Below are positions 35,601 to 45,700 of a stretch of DNA of 53,915 nt, piece after piece (position 1 is the stretch's first letter; each line of letters starts with the position of its first letter). The translations under genes and the position numbers were made by a program. The stretch spans positions 1 to 53,915 of the forward strand of contig JABLUY010000250.1 in the NCBI GenBank assembly GCA_013306675.1, written 5' to 3'. Below the pieces are notes generated by a model, which saw nothing but the letters and a program-made list of their open reading frames with translations, did no database searches and was not told the origin of the DNA. This DNA comes from Thraustochytrium sp. TN22 (lineage: Eukaryota; Sar; Bigyra; Thraustochytrida; Thraustochytriidae).

Positions 35601-35692
35601 CGGGCCGGCTCGGCGCACGCCATGGGGGCCGTGCTGGCGGCGACCACAAGGCCGGCCAGCGCCGCAAGGCTGCTCGAGACGCGCGTCTTCAT
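32642..35692 (-). CDS. Secreted protein with two GH114 domains and a vWA-like domain
   Basis: Paralogue of the previous gene, with an extra GH114 unit. 1016 aa, ATG 35692, one exon, signal peptide ending PMACA. GH114 unit 1 is ~28-245 and unit 2 is ~398-615; they are highly similar, each with MCYISAGTAEDWR, YLDISQWPAVLSLMRARLEKA, AIEPDNVDCYGI, LSIVLKNAAEIV, TENCLK and GKAHFSTEYLSSSG, so the EPDNVD and TEN acids are kept in both. Each unit carries its own Cys-containing tail (CSPANSGE and LCKG motifs). They are joined by a Thr/Pro/Ser-rich linker of SPTR repeats (~311-390). The vWA-like domain (~706-1016) begins DVVFVLENMN and again lacks a canonical DxSxS. Linkers of this kind are usually O-glycosylated in secreted proteins. 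Substrate not determined. Confidence 0.88.
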   Translation of the reverse strand: MKTRVSSSLAALAGLVVAASTAPMACAEPARVKLTKGMTWANLAWGFNGGGEDSTDGRKMVLVDFDTTATEIEDLRYPDANNERIVMCYISAGTAEDWRDDYADFSNAGLLLGQMSDWDGEAYLDISQWPAVLSLMRARLEKAVAKGCQAIEPDNVDCYGIDECYTKLGTKPAEYNSKAAWAKALQVEYIKGLAAEAHSLGLSIVLKNAAEIVKQVEGDLDGVITENCLKWDECDMYDPFLDSGKAHFSTEYLSSSGARNGKECNDVAAGRSPKYCSPANSGEYLCKGTAGAWTSCDSADDTLPPTEYTDGSGGSTTTPAPTRSPTRSPTRSPTRSPTRSPTRSPTRDPTRSPTKAPTDGSGGSTTTPAPTPTRSPTRSPTRNPTPSPTTGSGDGEGPTRVKLTKGMTWANLAWGFNNGGKDDVDGRKLVLVDYDTSADEIKSFRYPDANNERIVMCYISAGTAEDWREDYDDFVKADLLLGSMSDWAGEAYLDISQWPAVLSLMRARLEKAAAKGCQAIEPDNVDCYGIEECFKKLKNKPAQYNTKKAWAKALQVEYIKALAAEAHALGLSIVLKNAAEIVTKVEADLDGVVTENCLKYSECDMYDPFLESGKAHFSTEYLSSSGSRNGKECSDVAAGRSIKYCSPANSGEWLCKGSTAKWNSCNTALSPLPVTAYTTGSSKSKEGIVEEKPGDSVYDGPVCDGGDGLPADVVFVLENMNAKGKGVSESDFDAMKSAVSRMATGLGESGDVNFGYVDVFKASVRSQSVYTSGTTARFSDAAAFSTYLDTVDYLGSSNDGSAALRMDLAVAEAASQFASTTDRRAVIAVLTRNVSGPKSNLKAFLAAVREAERAGVQVVYLPTAAAGPTKTALRNKDLMRDIPWVRFSSMTSLSSSAWEVAAMNALCKADFKLALKSCDARALVESAAALPAALPADFPGANGYFCVGIEKDVEVNFSAPLAAGDRVLVYGLPSHMRKFETRNSITANGLLAVYDNVESAIAFSYPERVVLVVDRV
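34528..34769. repeat. SPTR-linker minisatellite in GH114-vWA gene 2
   Basis: 12-bp units encoding SPTR occur in two blocks (about 34548-34590 and 34652-34732). Each block is accompanied by a nearly identical ~40-bp sequence encoding DGSGGSTTTPAPT (about 34583-34622 and 34731-34770). The whole linker therefore looks duplicated as well as internally repeated. Confidence 0.9.
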
Positions 35693-38600
35693 CTTGAAGG
35701 CGTCAACGTGCTGCTGCTTGGGCAGTTCTATTTGGTCGTCGATTGGATTTTGCTGGCGAGCAGCTCTACGCTTCTGGTGATTCGGGTTTGCTTACGTTTG
35801 CTCTGCGCGGGTTCCCCGGACAAAGCCATGAGCTACCGCTCAGGACTTGGGTTGGTGGCTGTAGGTAGAAGAGCACATGTGCTCTCTCTCTCTCTCTCTC
35901 TCTCTCTCTAACTCTCTCTCTCTCTCTCTCCCTTCGTCTGCCTCGCCCGCCACGCTTTCCCCCCTCTCCCTCTCCCTCTCCCTCTCTCTTGCTCTCTCTT
36001 CCTCTGTCTGCCTGCCTCTCTCTGTCGCCCTCCTTGAGCACGCCCGCCTTCACGCACTCGGGGCGGATGAACGAACGCGAAGCTGCGGCCGCGGCCAGCC
36101 AGCTGTTCGACCAGGCCAGGTCGTCTGCCTGGCCTTGCGGCGGGCGTTGGGGCGGCCGCGCAGAGTCCGGGCCAAGCCTCAGCGCGGCCACGCGGCCCAC
36201 GCCAACTCCTTCTACCGTAATTCGGGCTCCAAGTCGCCAGGGCCCGTTCCACTTCGACTCGCCGCCGACCTCGATCCGGCTGGCCGCTCCGAGGGAGCCC
36301 ATCCTTCTCCAGCCTGAGCGAGCTCCCGCTCCGAGCCGAGTGCAGTGAGTGGATCGACTCGCTCCGCCACGACGCTGGAGGGTGCGCCAAACGGCGCTGT
36401 CTCATCACCGTCCGATTCGATGGACATGAGTTCTCCTCGGCGAGCCACGTAGGGGACGCCGGCAGGCCGTCCCGCTTCGCTCGGACTCGGCCTGCAGGTC
36501 GCCTGCAGTGCCAGTGATGATGACTGGGAGCGTCGGGCCCGTGGCGGTCGCCACCTCGCGACCTGCCGATCGAGTGCGCGCGCTCCGCCGGCGTGACCCC
36601 CGCCCTGCCGGCGAGCCGTGGAAGCCGCCCAAGGCTGGCCGCAGCGCGCTGCGCGACCGCCTCGCCTCGCCTCCGTGCAGGCGAAGAACCGAGACCCAGG
36701 GGTGGCCGGTCGGCCACGGGCGGGCGGGCGGGCGACCAAGCGGGCGGCGGCGGGCGGCGGCGGCCATGGCCGGGGGACACGAAGCGTTGCGGCGGGGTGG
36801 GTGCCCCGCGGCGGCGCGCCTGGAGCGGTAACGGCGTGAGGACATCCACCTTGGCCATCCCTTCTCACGCGCCTTCGCAGACGTGGCCGGGGGCAAATCC
36901 GTCTCGGCTCGGACTCTGGCGTCGCGAGAGGCTGTGTAACTCCTGCCGCCATCTATCTGCCTCTGCCCATCGAACGAGTCGTTTCCTTTGCGCGGCGCCC
37001 TTGCTCGATCTCGAGGACATCGCATCGACCGGCTTAGAGACCAACCGGCCACCGCTGCGAGGCCGCGGCCACCGTGCCACGCCGTCTTGCACTCGTCATG
37101 ACTTGCGAGAACTTGTTCTGAGTCGAGACTTGCAAGGCTGGAGTAACCTTGAAATCAAGGCTTGCCAGCCTCCCGGGCCATCCATCCGCATTGCCGCTGT
37201 AGCTGCTGGTATACTTTCATTTGCTGCTCCTTGCTGCTCGGCTCCTGCCGGCTGACACGATGGTGGCTGCGCGCCTAGCGCGGCTGGCTGCACGTGCGCG
37301 ACTCTCTCAGGCGCAAAGACAGTCAGACAGACAGACGAGTTCTGTCCCAAGAGTCAGAATGCCTTTCGAAGTACGGTCGCAGTCCTTGATCCGAAACATT
37401 CGCTGGCTGGCGCGCTAGTCGTGAGCCGACCGGCGCTGACTAGCTAGCTAGGACAGGCCCAAGCTAAAGTGCGCTCTTGAGACCAACACAGGCCAACTCT
37501 CAGGATGCTCAGCGGCCAGTAAAGCTGGACAGCGACAATGGCCGAGACAGCGACAATGGCCAAGACAGCAACAAAGAAAAAGGCGCCCGTTCTCTCAGTT
37601 GGTCACGCTTCGCGTCGACGGAAGCGTGAGGCTCAGCCAATCGGTTGGGCGGCGCCATCCGAGTCCGGCGAGAGCACCCAGGCTCTCTTCGCGGCTCCGA
37701 AACTCGGGCTTGCTCGCAGGTGATAAGAATCCGCACCAAGCCTCCAAGTTCGCGCGCTGCGCCGCGCCGCGCCGGACCACGTGCACCGGCCGAACTTGCG
37801 CTCAAGACTCCTAACAAGCTCGCAAGCAGCCAGTCGATTCGATTTGCTTGGCCTTTCGCTGACCCCGGGAAGAGGGAAGTTCTTGTCGTACGTCTCTCCG
37901 CGCGCGGCGCGCTCCTAGTCGCACGTCTCCGCGCTTCCTTACCTGCTTGCTTGCTTCTTCGCTCGCTTCTTCGCTCGCTCGCTCGCTTGCTCGCTTGCTG
38001 ATCCGAGTCATCGCAGGCCTCGCCGCTCGGCTCACCTTGGCAAGCAGCCAGGTGGCCGACTCGGACCGCAGCCGCGGCGGCGGCGACCACCCCTCGTCGT
38101 CGGCGACGGAGCCAGCCATCATTCGCCACTAGCAAGTCTGATCACGCCAGGGCTGCAGTGCACGCAGCGCAGAGGCGCGAGCGGCTCCACCTGGAGCAGC
38201 TCGTCATCTCGAGAGCAGCTCGAGCTTGAGGCCGAGGAGCCCGGGCCCGACTTGAAGCAGGACCGTTTGGTGCGGCTCGCTCGCCGCCGCCGGTCCCACG
38301 CGCCAGTCAGCCGGGCTCTAGCGTCTGAGCCTCGGCCTGACAGCTGGCTACTAGCGAGCGAGCGAGCGAGCGAGCCTGACAAGGGCTAGCAGCCGTAGGC
38401 AGCGGGCGCCAGCGATCGCCGCTCGGCGCAGCGCAGTTGCAACCCGAGCTCGGCCGGCTCCAGGTGCGAGCTTCGGGTTGGCTCGAGTTGGCTGTGCTGC
38501 GAGGCGGGCGGCTGCGAGCGACGGCAAGATGGCTGGCTGCTTGGCTGACTGAGATCCTGAGATCAATCAGCCTTGGCGCAAGCAAGCCCTTCCGAGTCCT

Positions 38601-39728
38601 GCCAGGACCCACTCACTGGCAATGTCAATGGTCCTGCCGGCGCAGCAATGCAGCCGCTGCGCCGCAGCTGGCAGGTCGTCCGCGCAGCCCGGCTCCTAGG
38701 CCGAACTCAATTGGCAGGAAGCAAGAGAAGCAGGTGCGCGGCGCGTGCACGGAAGCGAGCCGCCGGAAGACGAGTGCGCCCTGTGCAACGAAGGACTCGA
38801 GAGCTCGGCTTGCGGCGTAGCCCCCTCGGCTCCGCTGGCAAAAATTGCGACATTCCTTTATCAGCCTGGCCTGGCGGGCCGCGATGATCGCAGAGGAGCT
38901 TGGACTCACTTGAAGTCGATCCGCCTGGAGCTCGGATCTTTGGCAGGCAGGGGAGACTCGGAGGGCTTCCGAGTTTTGGAGGCCGCCACTGGATGAGGCC
39001 TCGTCGGCGAGTCATCGCTACGGCTAGCTTCCAGCGAGCGACGAGGCAGCCGGCGCATCAAAACGGGGAGGAGTCGGAGCCGCGGATTTGGCAGACAGAG
39101 TCTCGTCGGCGCAGTCAGGTAGGTGATAAACTCGCTCGCTCGCTCCGGGTCGCTTCGCGTGCACTGCCGTGCAGTGCTTGCTTGCTCTCCTTGCTCTCGC
39201 CCACTCACCCGCCGTTCTGGGGCCATGATAATTGCGCGAGGCGACATGCGGCCAGCGAGCCGGCCATCCGCCGGCGAGCCAGACGAGGTTTTTTTACTTC
39301 TCACGCAGAAGCAGCCTGACTCGGAATTGCGAGCAGCTCTTGTCGCTTGCCTTGCTTCTGACGCTTCTCTTGCGCTGCTTGCACTCGTCCTAGCTAGCTA
39401 GCTAGACCGAAAACTTGTTGATCTCAAAGGCGGCGCTATGCTCGAACTTCCTGGGCTCGCTAACGCAGTCCCACCCCTCGCACCGCCGCGTGCACCTGGG
39501 CTCGTGCACGTGCCGAGTTGGTGTAGTCTCCAGCTCTACGCTCGCTCCACGGGCAGAGCTAGCTAGCTAGGCTCGCTGGCGGGCCCGCCAAGGCTCGCTC
39601 GCGCGGCGCGTCAAGCCTCGGGCGCAGCGCGGCGCAGCAGAGATGGCCGCGCGCGGCCGAGGCGCGCGGCAGGGCGCGCGGCAGGGCGCGCGCGGCGGCG
39701 CACCGCCGCGCGACACAGAGAGAAAAGG
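35693..39728. other. 4-kb stretch without a recognisable gene
   Basis: Lies between the divergent GH114-vWA gene 2 and the VPS13 gene. Both promoters should be at its ends. It contains a CT microsatellite (35882-35931), GGGC runs (about 36718-36735), GCTC/GCTT tetramer blocks (about 37940-38000 and 38350-38375), and AGCTAGCTAG motifs (37440, 39391 and 39557). Base composition looks less GC-rich and less codon-like than the genes. The open frames (up to 316 codons on minus at 35908-36858) are Arg/Ala/Ser/Pro low complexity with no domain. No transposon ends, RNA gene or pseudogene was recognised. Confidence 0.5.
35882..35931. repeat. CT dinucleotide microsatellite
   Basis: Nearly pure CT for about 50 bp with one AA interruption, about 190 bp upstream of the start codon of GH114-vWA gene 2. 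Further CT-rich sequence continues to about 36005. Confidence 0.95.
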
Positions 39729-42700
39729 ATGCTGGGGCTGGAAGCTGTGCTTCTACGGGCGCTGGAGCTCTACTTTGGCGAGTTCGTGGAGAGCCTGAAC
39801 CGCGAGCAGCTCAAGCTCGGCGTGCTCAAGGGCCGCGTCGTGCTGCGCGACCTGCGTCTGCGCCCCGGTGCGCGCCTCGCGCCGGGCTTGCTGCCGCTCG
39901 CCGTGCGCCGCGGCCTTGTGCGTGAGCTCTCGCTGCAAGTGCCCTGGACCAAGCTCGGCTCCGAGCCTGTCGTGCTGCGCATCGTTGGCGTCTTCGCGGA
40001 GCTAGAGCCTTCCGTCGCGGACGACGACGAGGCCGCCGACTTGCGCCGGGCACAGGAACATAAGGCACGCCGCCTGCAGGCCGCCGACCTCGTCGCGGAG
40101 CAGCTTGCTGGCGAAGACGAAGACGCGGACGAGGGGGGAGGGGACGACGAGATCCGCAACGCCGATCGCAATGGCAATGACAATGACGAGCCCTCGGGCG
40201 ACGAAGAGGGCGCCCAAGGCCAAGCCGCCCAGAGCGACACCAGAGCCGACGCAGCAGACGCAGCCGCAGCTGTTGCCGAAGCGAAGGATCTCTACGAGGC
40301 CGTGGCCGGCGCGGACGGCGCGGACGGCGCGGCCAGCGAGGACGGCTCCATCCCGCCGCTCGTTGACCCGGACGGCCCCTCTCCGCTCAATAGCGCCGCG
40401 GTCATGCCTTCAGTCGGCTCGCTCGCCTCGGACGCGGCATCGACCTCCTCGCCCAGCGCCCAGCGCCAGCGCAAGAGCATCTTCCGCCGCCGTTCCACAC
40501 CAAGCGCTTCCCCGGGCAGCGCACCCGAGCCGCCGGCAGAGGGCGCCACGTCCGCCGGGCGCGAGAAGCAGGGCTCGCCCAAATCTCCAGACCGGTCGCC
40601 GAGCAGCAGCAGCAGCACGCGAGCTCACGGGCGGCAATCCTTCCGGTCCAAGCTCCTGCGGAGGATCCTCGACAACATTCAGGTTCACATCGAGGACCTA
40701 CGCATAATCTACGTGGACGACGCCACCATGGCCCCGCCCGGCGCGCAGTGCGAACTCACAGTGGGCCGCCTCACAATGCACACAGTGGATGCGCACGGCC
40801 GCCCGACTTTCTCTCCAGGCGCAAGCCAAGCCGCCGATATGATGTCCCGGGCGCTCTCTGCGGGCGCCGTCGCGCTATCACTCCAGGGCCAGCGCATCCT
40901 TGGCCCCACTGAGGTGAACGTCACCACCCTGCGCGCGCTTTCAAGCCTGGCCATGGCGCGTCTCGGCGCCAAAGTCTCCATCCGGGCGACCCTCGACTCA
41001 CTTCCGTGCGCCTTATCCGCACGCCAGCTGCGAACCTGCGTCGACCTGCTCCGCCCGCTTCTCGCGCGCCGGGAGCTCGCCCTGCACCTGGACAGGGCTC
41101 GTCTGCGCCCGCGTCAGGGGCCCAGCGAGAATCCACGCGCGTGGTGGCGCTACGCTGGGGCCCTGCTCGCGCGCGGCCACCCTGCCGGCGGTCCGCGCCG
41201 TCGTCGTCTTCATTCCCGCCAGCGACGGCCCTTTGCACTCGTCGACTCAATCCGGGCACGCTCGCGCTACATCGCGCTATATCGCGAAAAATTTGCGCGC
41301 CTCGCGCGCGACCAGGCCGTGCCCTCCTCGCTCGCGGGCCGTCTCGCCGCAGCGGAGCGCGACATGGACGTCGACGCCGTGCTCCTCTTCCGCCAGATGG
41401 CCATCAAGGAGATGAAGGTCGAGCTTGCCCTGGCCGCCTCGGGCACAAGCATCGGCGGCACGACCGGCACGACGCCGGCCACCTCCTCGTGGCCCTCGCG
41501 CCGGCCCTCGCTGCGCTCGCTGGGCAAGACGAGCTCATCCTCGCTTCGCCGCGGGCTGCAAGCCGTCTCGCGAGCCGCGTCGACTCGCCGGCAGGCCGCT
41601 GCGCAACAGTCCCCGTCCTCGCCGCCTCGACCAGACCAGGCGAAAGCAGGCGCCGACGCTCTTTCATCGCCGCCGAAGTCGGGCGATGGCTGGCCCACCC
41701 TCGCGCAGCAGGAGTTCTACGAAGACGTTGCTACCAGCGCGCTGGAGGACCCGAGCTTCGCGGCGTTCCGAACGGACTGGATCCGCCCGCGCGAGACCGC
41801 CGGGGAGATTGGCAAGGACGTCCAGCTGCTGGTGCGCCTCGATGCTCTCCTCTTTCAGGCCACGACGGCGCAAGGCGCCCCACTCGCCACCTTGACCGTG
41901 CGTCAGTTCGCCTTCGCGTTCGCCAGTAGCGCGCTCACGCTGTCCAAACAGGTTAGCTTCGGCCTCCTGGATGCACACTGCGCAGCCGCAGCGGACGCCC
42001 TGGCGCCGCCGGCGCTCGCGCTGCTCCACATGGAGGACCTTGACGACTTGCACACCTCATGCGATGACGCCTTCTCCAGCGCTGCGGCTGCCGAGGACGC
42101 AGCGGTCCGTGCAGCCAAGGACGCTGTCAAGTCGGGCCGCCGCCGTGGCAACCGGCGCCCCTCGTTTGGTTCCGCCTCGCTGAAGACATCGCAAAGCGCG
42201 CAAGACTTCTGGCGCATCGCCGACCTGGACGGAGGCGCTGGCGCAGACGTGGGCGCCCAGAGCGCCGGCACCTACAGCAAGTCCCTCCTCGAGATTTCAT
42301 GGGGCCCTGGTGCGCTCCGCGCCAAGGTCGCTGCCCCAGAAGTGCACATGTGTGTGTGGCCGGCCCTTTTGGAATGGCTGTCCGAAGTGTCTGCGACGCG
42401 GCAAGACGGCCTTGGCAGGCCTCCAACGGCGCTGTTCTCCTCGCCACGCCGTGCGGTACCAAAGCTCCCCCCGGCGCAAGCAGAGGACGTCACCGAGCAA
42501 TCGGCTCTTCTGGACGTTCATGTTGACCTCGCCGTCCGAAGCCTCGATTTCACCGTTTTCATGAACGACCTGCACGGCCTCGCGCTTGCTCTTCGTCTCA
42601 GCGGTATCGAGGTGGCGCCGGCGGGAACCGAGAGCGCCTCGGACCGCTCCAGCAGCGGGAGCAGCAACGCCGGGTTTGTCCTTGGCATCGCAAGCGCAGC

Positions 42701-45700
42701 TCTCCGATCCCGCCGAACCTCGCAGAGCGCCGTGGAGGAGATCCTCGTGCTTCGAGACGTGGCCTTGCAGGTGCAGGTCCTGACGCCTCACCTCCACCTC
42801 GATGTCAGACCGGGCGGGCCCATCTGCGCCGCGCTCTCGTCGACCTCAGCGCAGGCGCTCATCGCGCTCGCACACATGCTCCGGGGGCGATCGCGCACCG
42901 TGCCGTCTGCTGTTCAGGGCAGACACCGTCAATTGCAACTTCGGGCCGTCACACGCTCGGCGCGCCTTGAGCTTCTCGGCGAGGACGGCGCGTCGATTGC
43001 AGTGAGCGCCGCGGTGGACGATCTGGTTTTGTCCAGGAGCTTACATGGGCGCTGGGACTGCCAGGTCGGGCCCGTGCTCGTCTCGGATTGCGGGGCGCCC
43101 GGGGATGGGGCCTTCGAGACCATTCTGCACATATCGGAGGGCGCACAAATGTCGCTGGTGCCAAAGACCGTGGCTGGAACCGCCACGCGGATGGACGTCC
43201 AGGTTCGCCGCGTCTTTGGTGCCTGGAACCACACTCTGCTCGCCCGCCTCGTCGTGCTGTGGAAACTCGCCCAGCCGCCCTCTGAACACGCGTTCGTAGC
43301 GACGCCGGCCGCTGCAAATCCATTCCTTGGCGCAAAGGCCGGCCCTGCGTTCAATGTGCACGTCCAAGAGGTCATCTTGGAGCTTCGCGAGGAGGCCCTG
43401 GGACGAACGCTCCTCCACTGCACCGGCGAGCTACGCGCCGAGCGCGGACCGGACGGCGCCTCGCTGGCCAGCGTGGGCCTGCCTCGCCTGCGATTCGGCC
43501 TTGGCGCGGAGAGTCTGACTTTCGATCTTTTGCGAACGTATCGCGCCGAGGGCAGCGCGAAAGCCGGCGAGGACTACGCAGGCTCCGTGCAGGTGCGCGT
43601 CTCTGCACAAGGCAATGTGCTGGTGAAGGTAGACAAGGTCGACTACGTGCATCTGCACTCGGACTACCGCGAGCTCTTGGACTATCTCGAGTACGGCGTG
43701 GTACAGCCCGTGCGTGCCGCGCGAGACATCATGCGCAGGGGTGTGCGTCCTCGGAGCAGTGGGCCCACCCCAGGCGTGTCGTTAAGTCTGCATGTGGCAG
43801 ACTGCCAGGTGACCTTGCCGACTTCTCGATCCGCGGACCAGCACGTTGCGACGCACGCGCAGCTCGAGATGCGCGCGTCGCGGCTTGTGCTCCGGCGCGA
43901 GCCGACGCCCCCCTCGACCGACCCGAGGGCACAGGTTTGGCTCCTTACCGTGGAGGACCTTGGTCTCGGCACCATGGACACAGCCTCGGACGCACTCTAC
44001 GAGCCAATTCTCGCCAAGGACGCGCGTCGCTCCGCGTCGTGCACGTGGCTGCGCACGCCCTATTCTTCGAAGGAGGCAGACGCACGACGAGCGGGCAGCT
44101 TGACGAGGGTCGAAGGCATCCGCGCATGGGCGGGAGGGCCGTCCGGTCGCGGCTTCCGCAATGAGTTCGCGTGGAGTTTTGCGGAGAGCCCGCTGGTGCT
44201 CAAGCTCTCGCATCGCCAGTTTACCGTGCTCAACATCATGTTGAGCGAGAATTTCACGGACTGGCGAAACCCGCTTCCTCCCGCCCAGCCCGAGGCAGCA
44301 CCGCGCAGCGAACCCACTCCTCTCGTGGAGCTAGGTTTCGCCGCGGACCTGCCCGCGCAGACGGAGGTGCAGCTCAGCTTCGGGACCGCGTCGGCCCATT
44401 CCCACGCCCTCCGGCTCCGCAACTTCACATTCAAGGCCGAAGAGCGGCTAGGCCTGGGCCGCCTGTCGACCTTCAGTGCAGCCTCCGTGTGTGTGTACGT
44501 GCGGACCGGCAAGGGAGACCCTGCCGGGGCGCTGCTCACCACGGAGACAGCCGTGGTCAGCCTGACGCGAGACCCCGCTCGCAACGTGGTCATGAACACG
44601 GAGCTCAGAGGACGCACGACTGCGGTCGCGGACCGCGGAGCCCTGCTCCAGCTCCTCTTCCTCTTTGAGGGCGACTTGGCGGAGCGACGGCGCCTGGGCT
44701 GCCCAACCACCTTTGGGCCGGACCCGGTCACCGAGCGCCGAGCCAGGCGCACGCAGCGTGGCTTTCATGTGCCAGACCTCTGCGTGCGATCCTCCTATGA
44801 GGGCGGGCCAGATACCCTGGCGGCGCTGGGCTCTCTCCAGGTGTCCGCAAGCAAGGATCCTGCGCACGTCCGCAGTACCGAGGTGACGCTCCACGTGGAG
44901 AGTCTACGCTTCCTCGAGGCCTCTTGGAGCTTCCTGGACAAGCCTCTCGACGTCTTTTACGTGGCGTCCAAGACGCCAGAGCTCGAGTCCTTCCACCGCC
45001 GCCTCAACACATCCCTCAGCGAGGTGCAGTTCGTGGCACCGGCGCACCTCCTGAGCGCCTTGCAGCTGGCGGTGACGCACTGGCGCACCGAGGTGCATCG
45101 GCCTGGCATGCGGCGGCTGCGCGGCGTCAGGCGGCGTTACTACGCACACTGCGCCATTCCACGCACGCTGACGCAGTCTGTGCTGCAGTTCAACGGCTGC
45201 CAGCTAGTTCTTGTGGACAACTCTGACGCGGCCGCCGGCTCGCTTCCGCTGGCGGCCTTTGTGAGCAGCCCGCTCGTCGTGCGCGAGGTCGCCGAGACGC
45301 TCGCGCGCTCCGGCCGCAGGATCGCAACCTTTGAGGGCGACTTCACGGACCTAGTGAGTGCGGGCGAGAGCGATGTCAACCTGCAGCTGTGGTGCGGGAG
45401 CGAGACGCGACGCGGTGTCTCGGCAGCCTACTTCAATTTTTCCATCGCCAAGTGGGAACCGCTTGTGGAGCCCTGGGTCTGGGAGTGGACTCTGCAGCAC
45501 AAGAGCAATACGATCCGAAGGGAGGCCTCGGCGCTCGCGCTCCGGCTTGAAGCGTCTCAGTTCCTCCAGCTCTGCGTCAGCGTGCAGGGTGTCCGCTCTC
45601 TCTCCTGGCTCCGCGCAGCCGCACTCGCCGGTCGGGCGGAGGTCCCGGCTCACCTTGAGCGCGAGGCCGGCCGCGGGGAGGTCGCCGAAGTTGCAGGCGT

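Noticed and set aside
35908-36858. 316-codon minus-strand open frame in the 4-kb gap
   Set aside because: Arg/Ala/Pro/Ser composition, runs into a CT microsatellite, overlaps equally long frames on the other strand, and has no recognisable motif.
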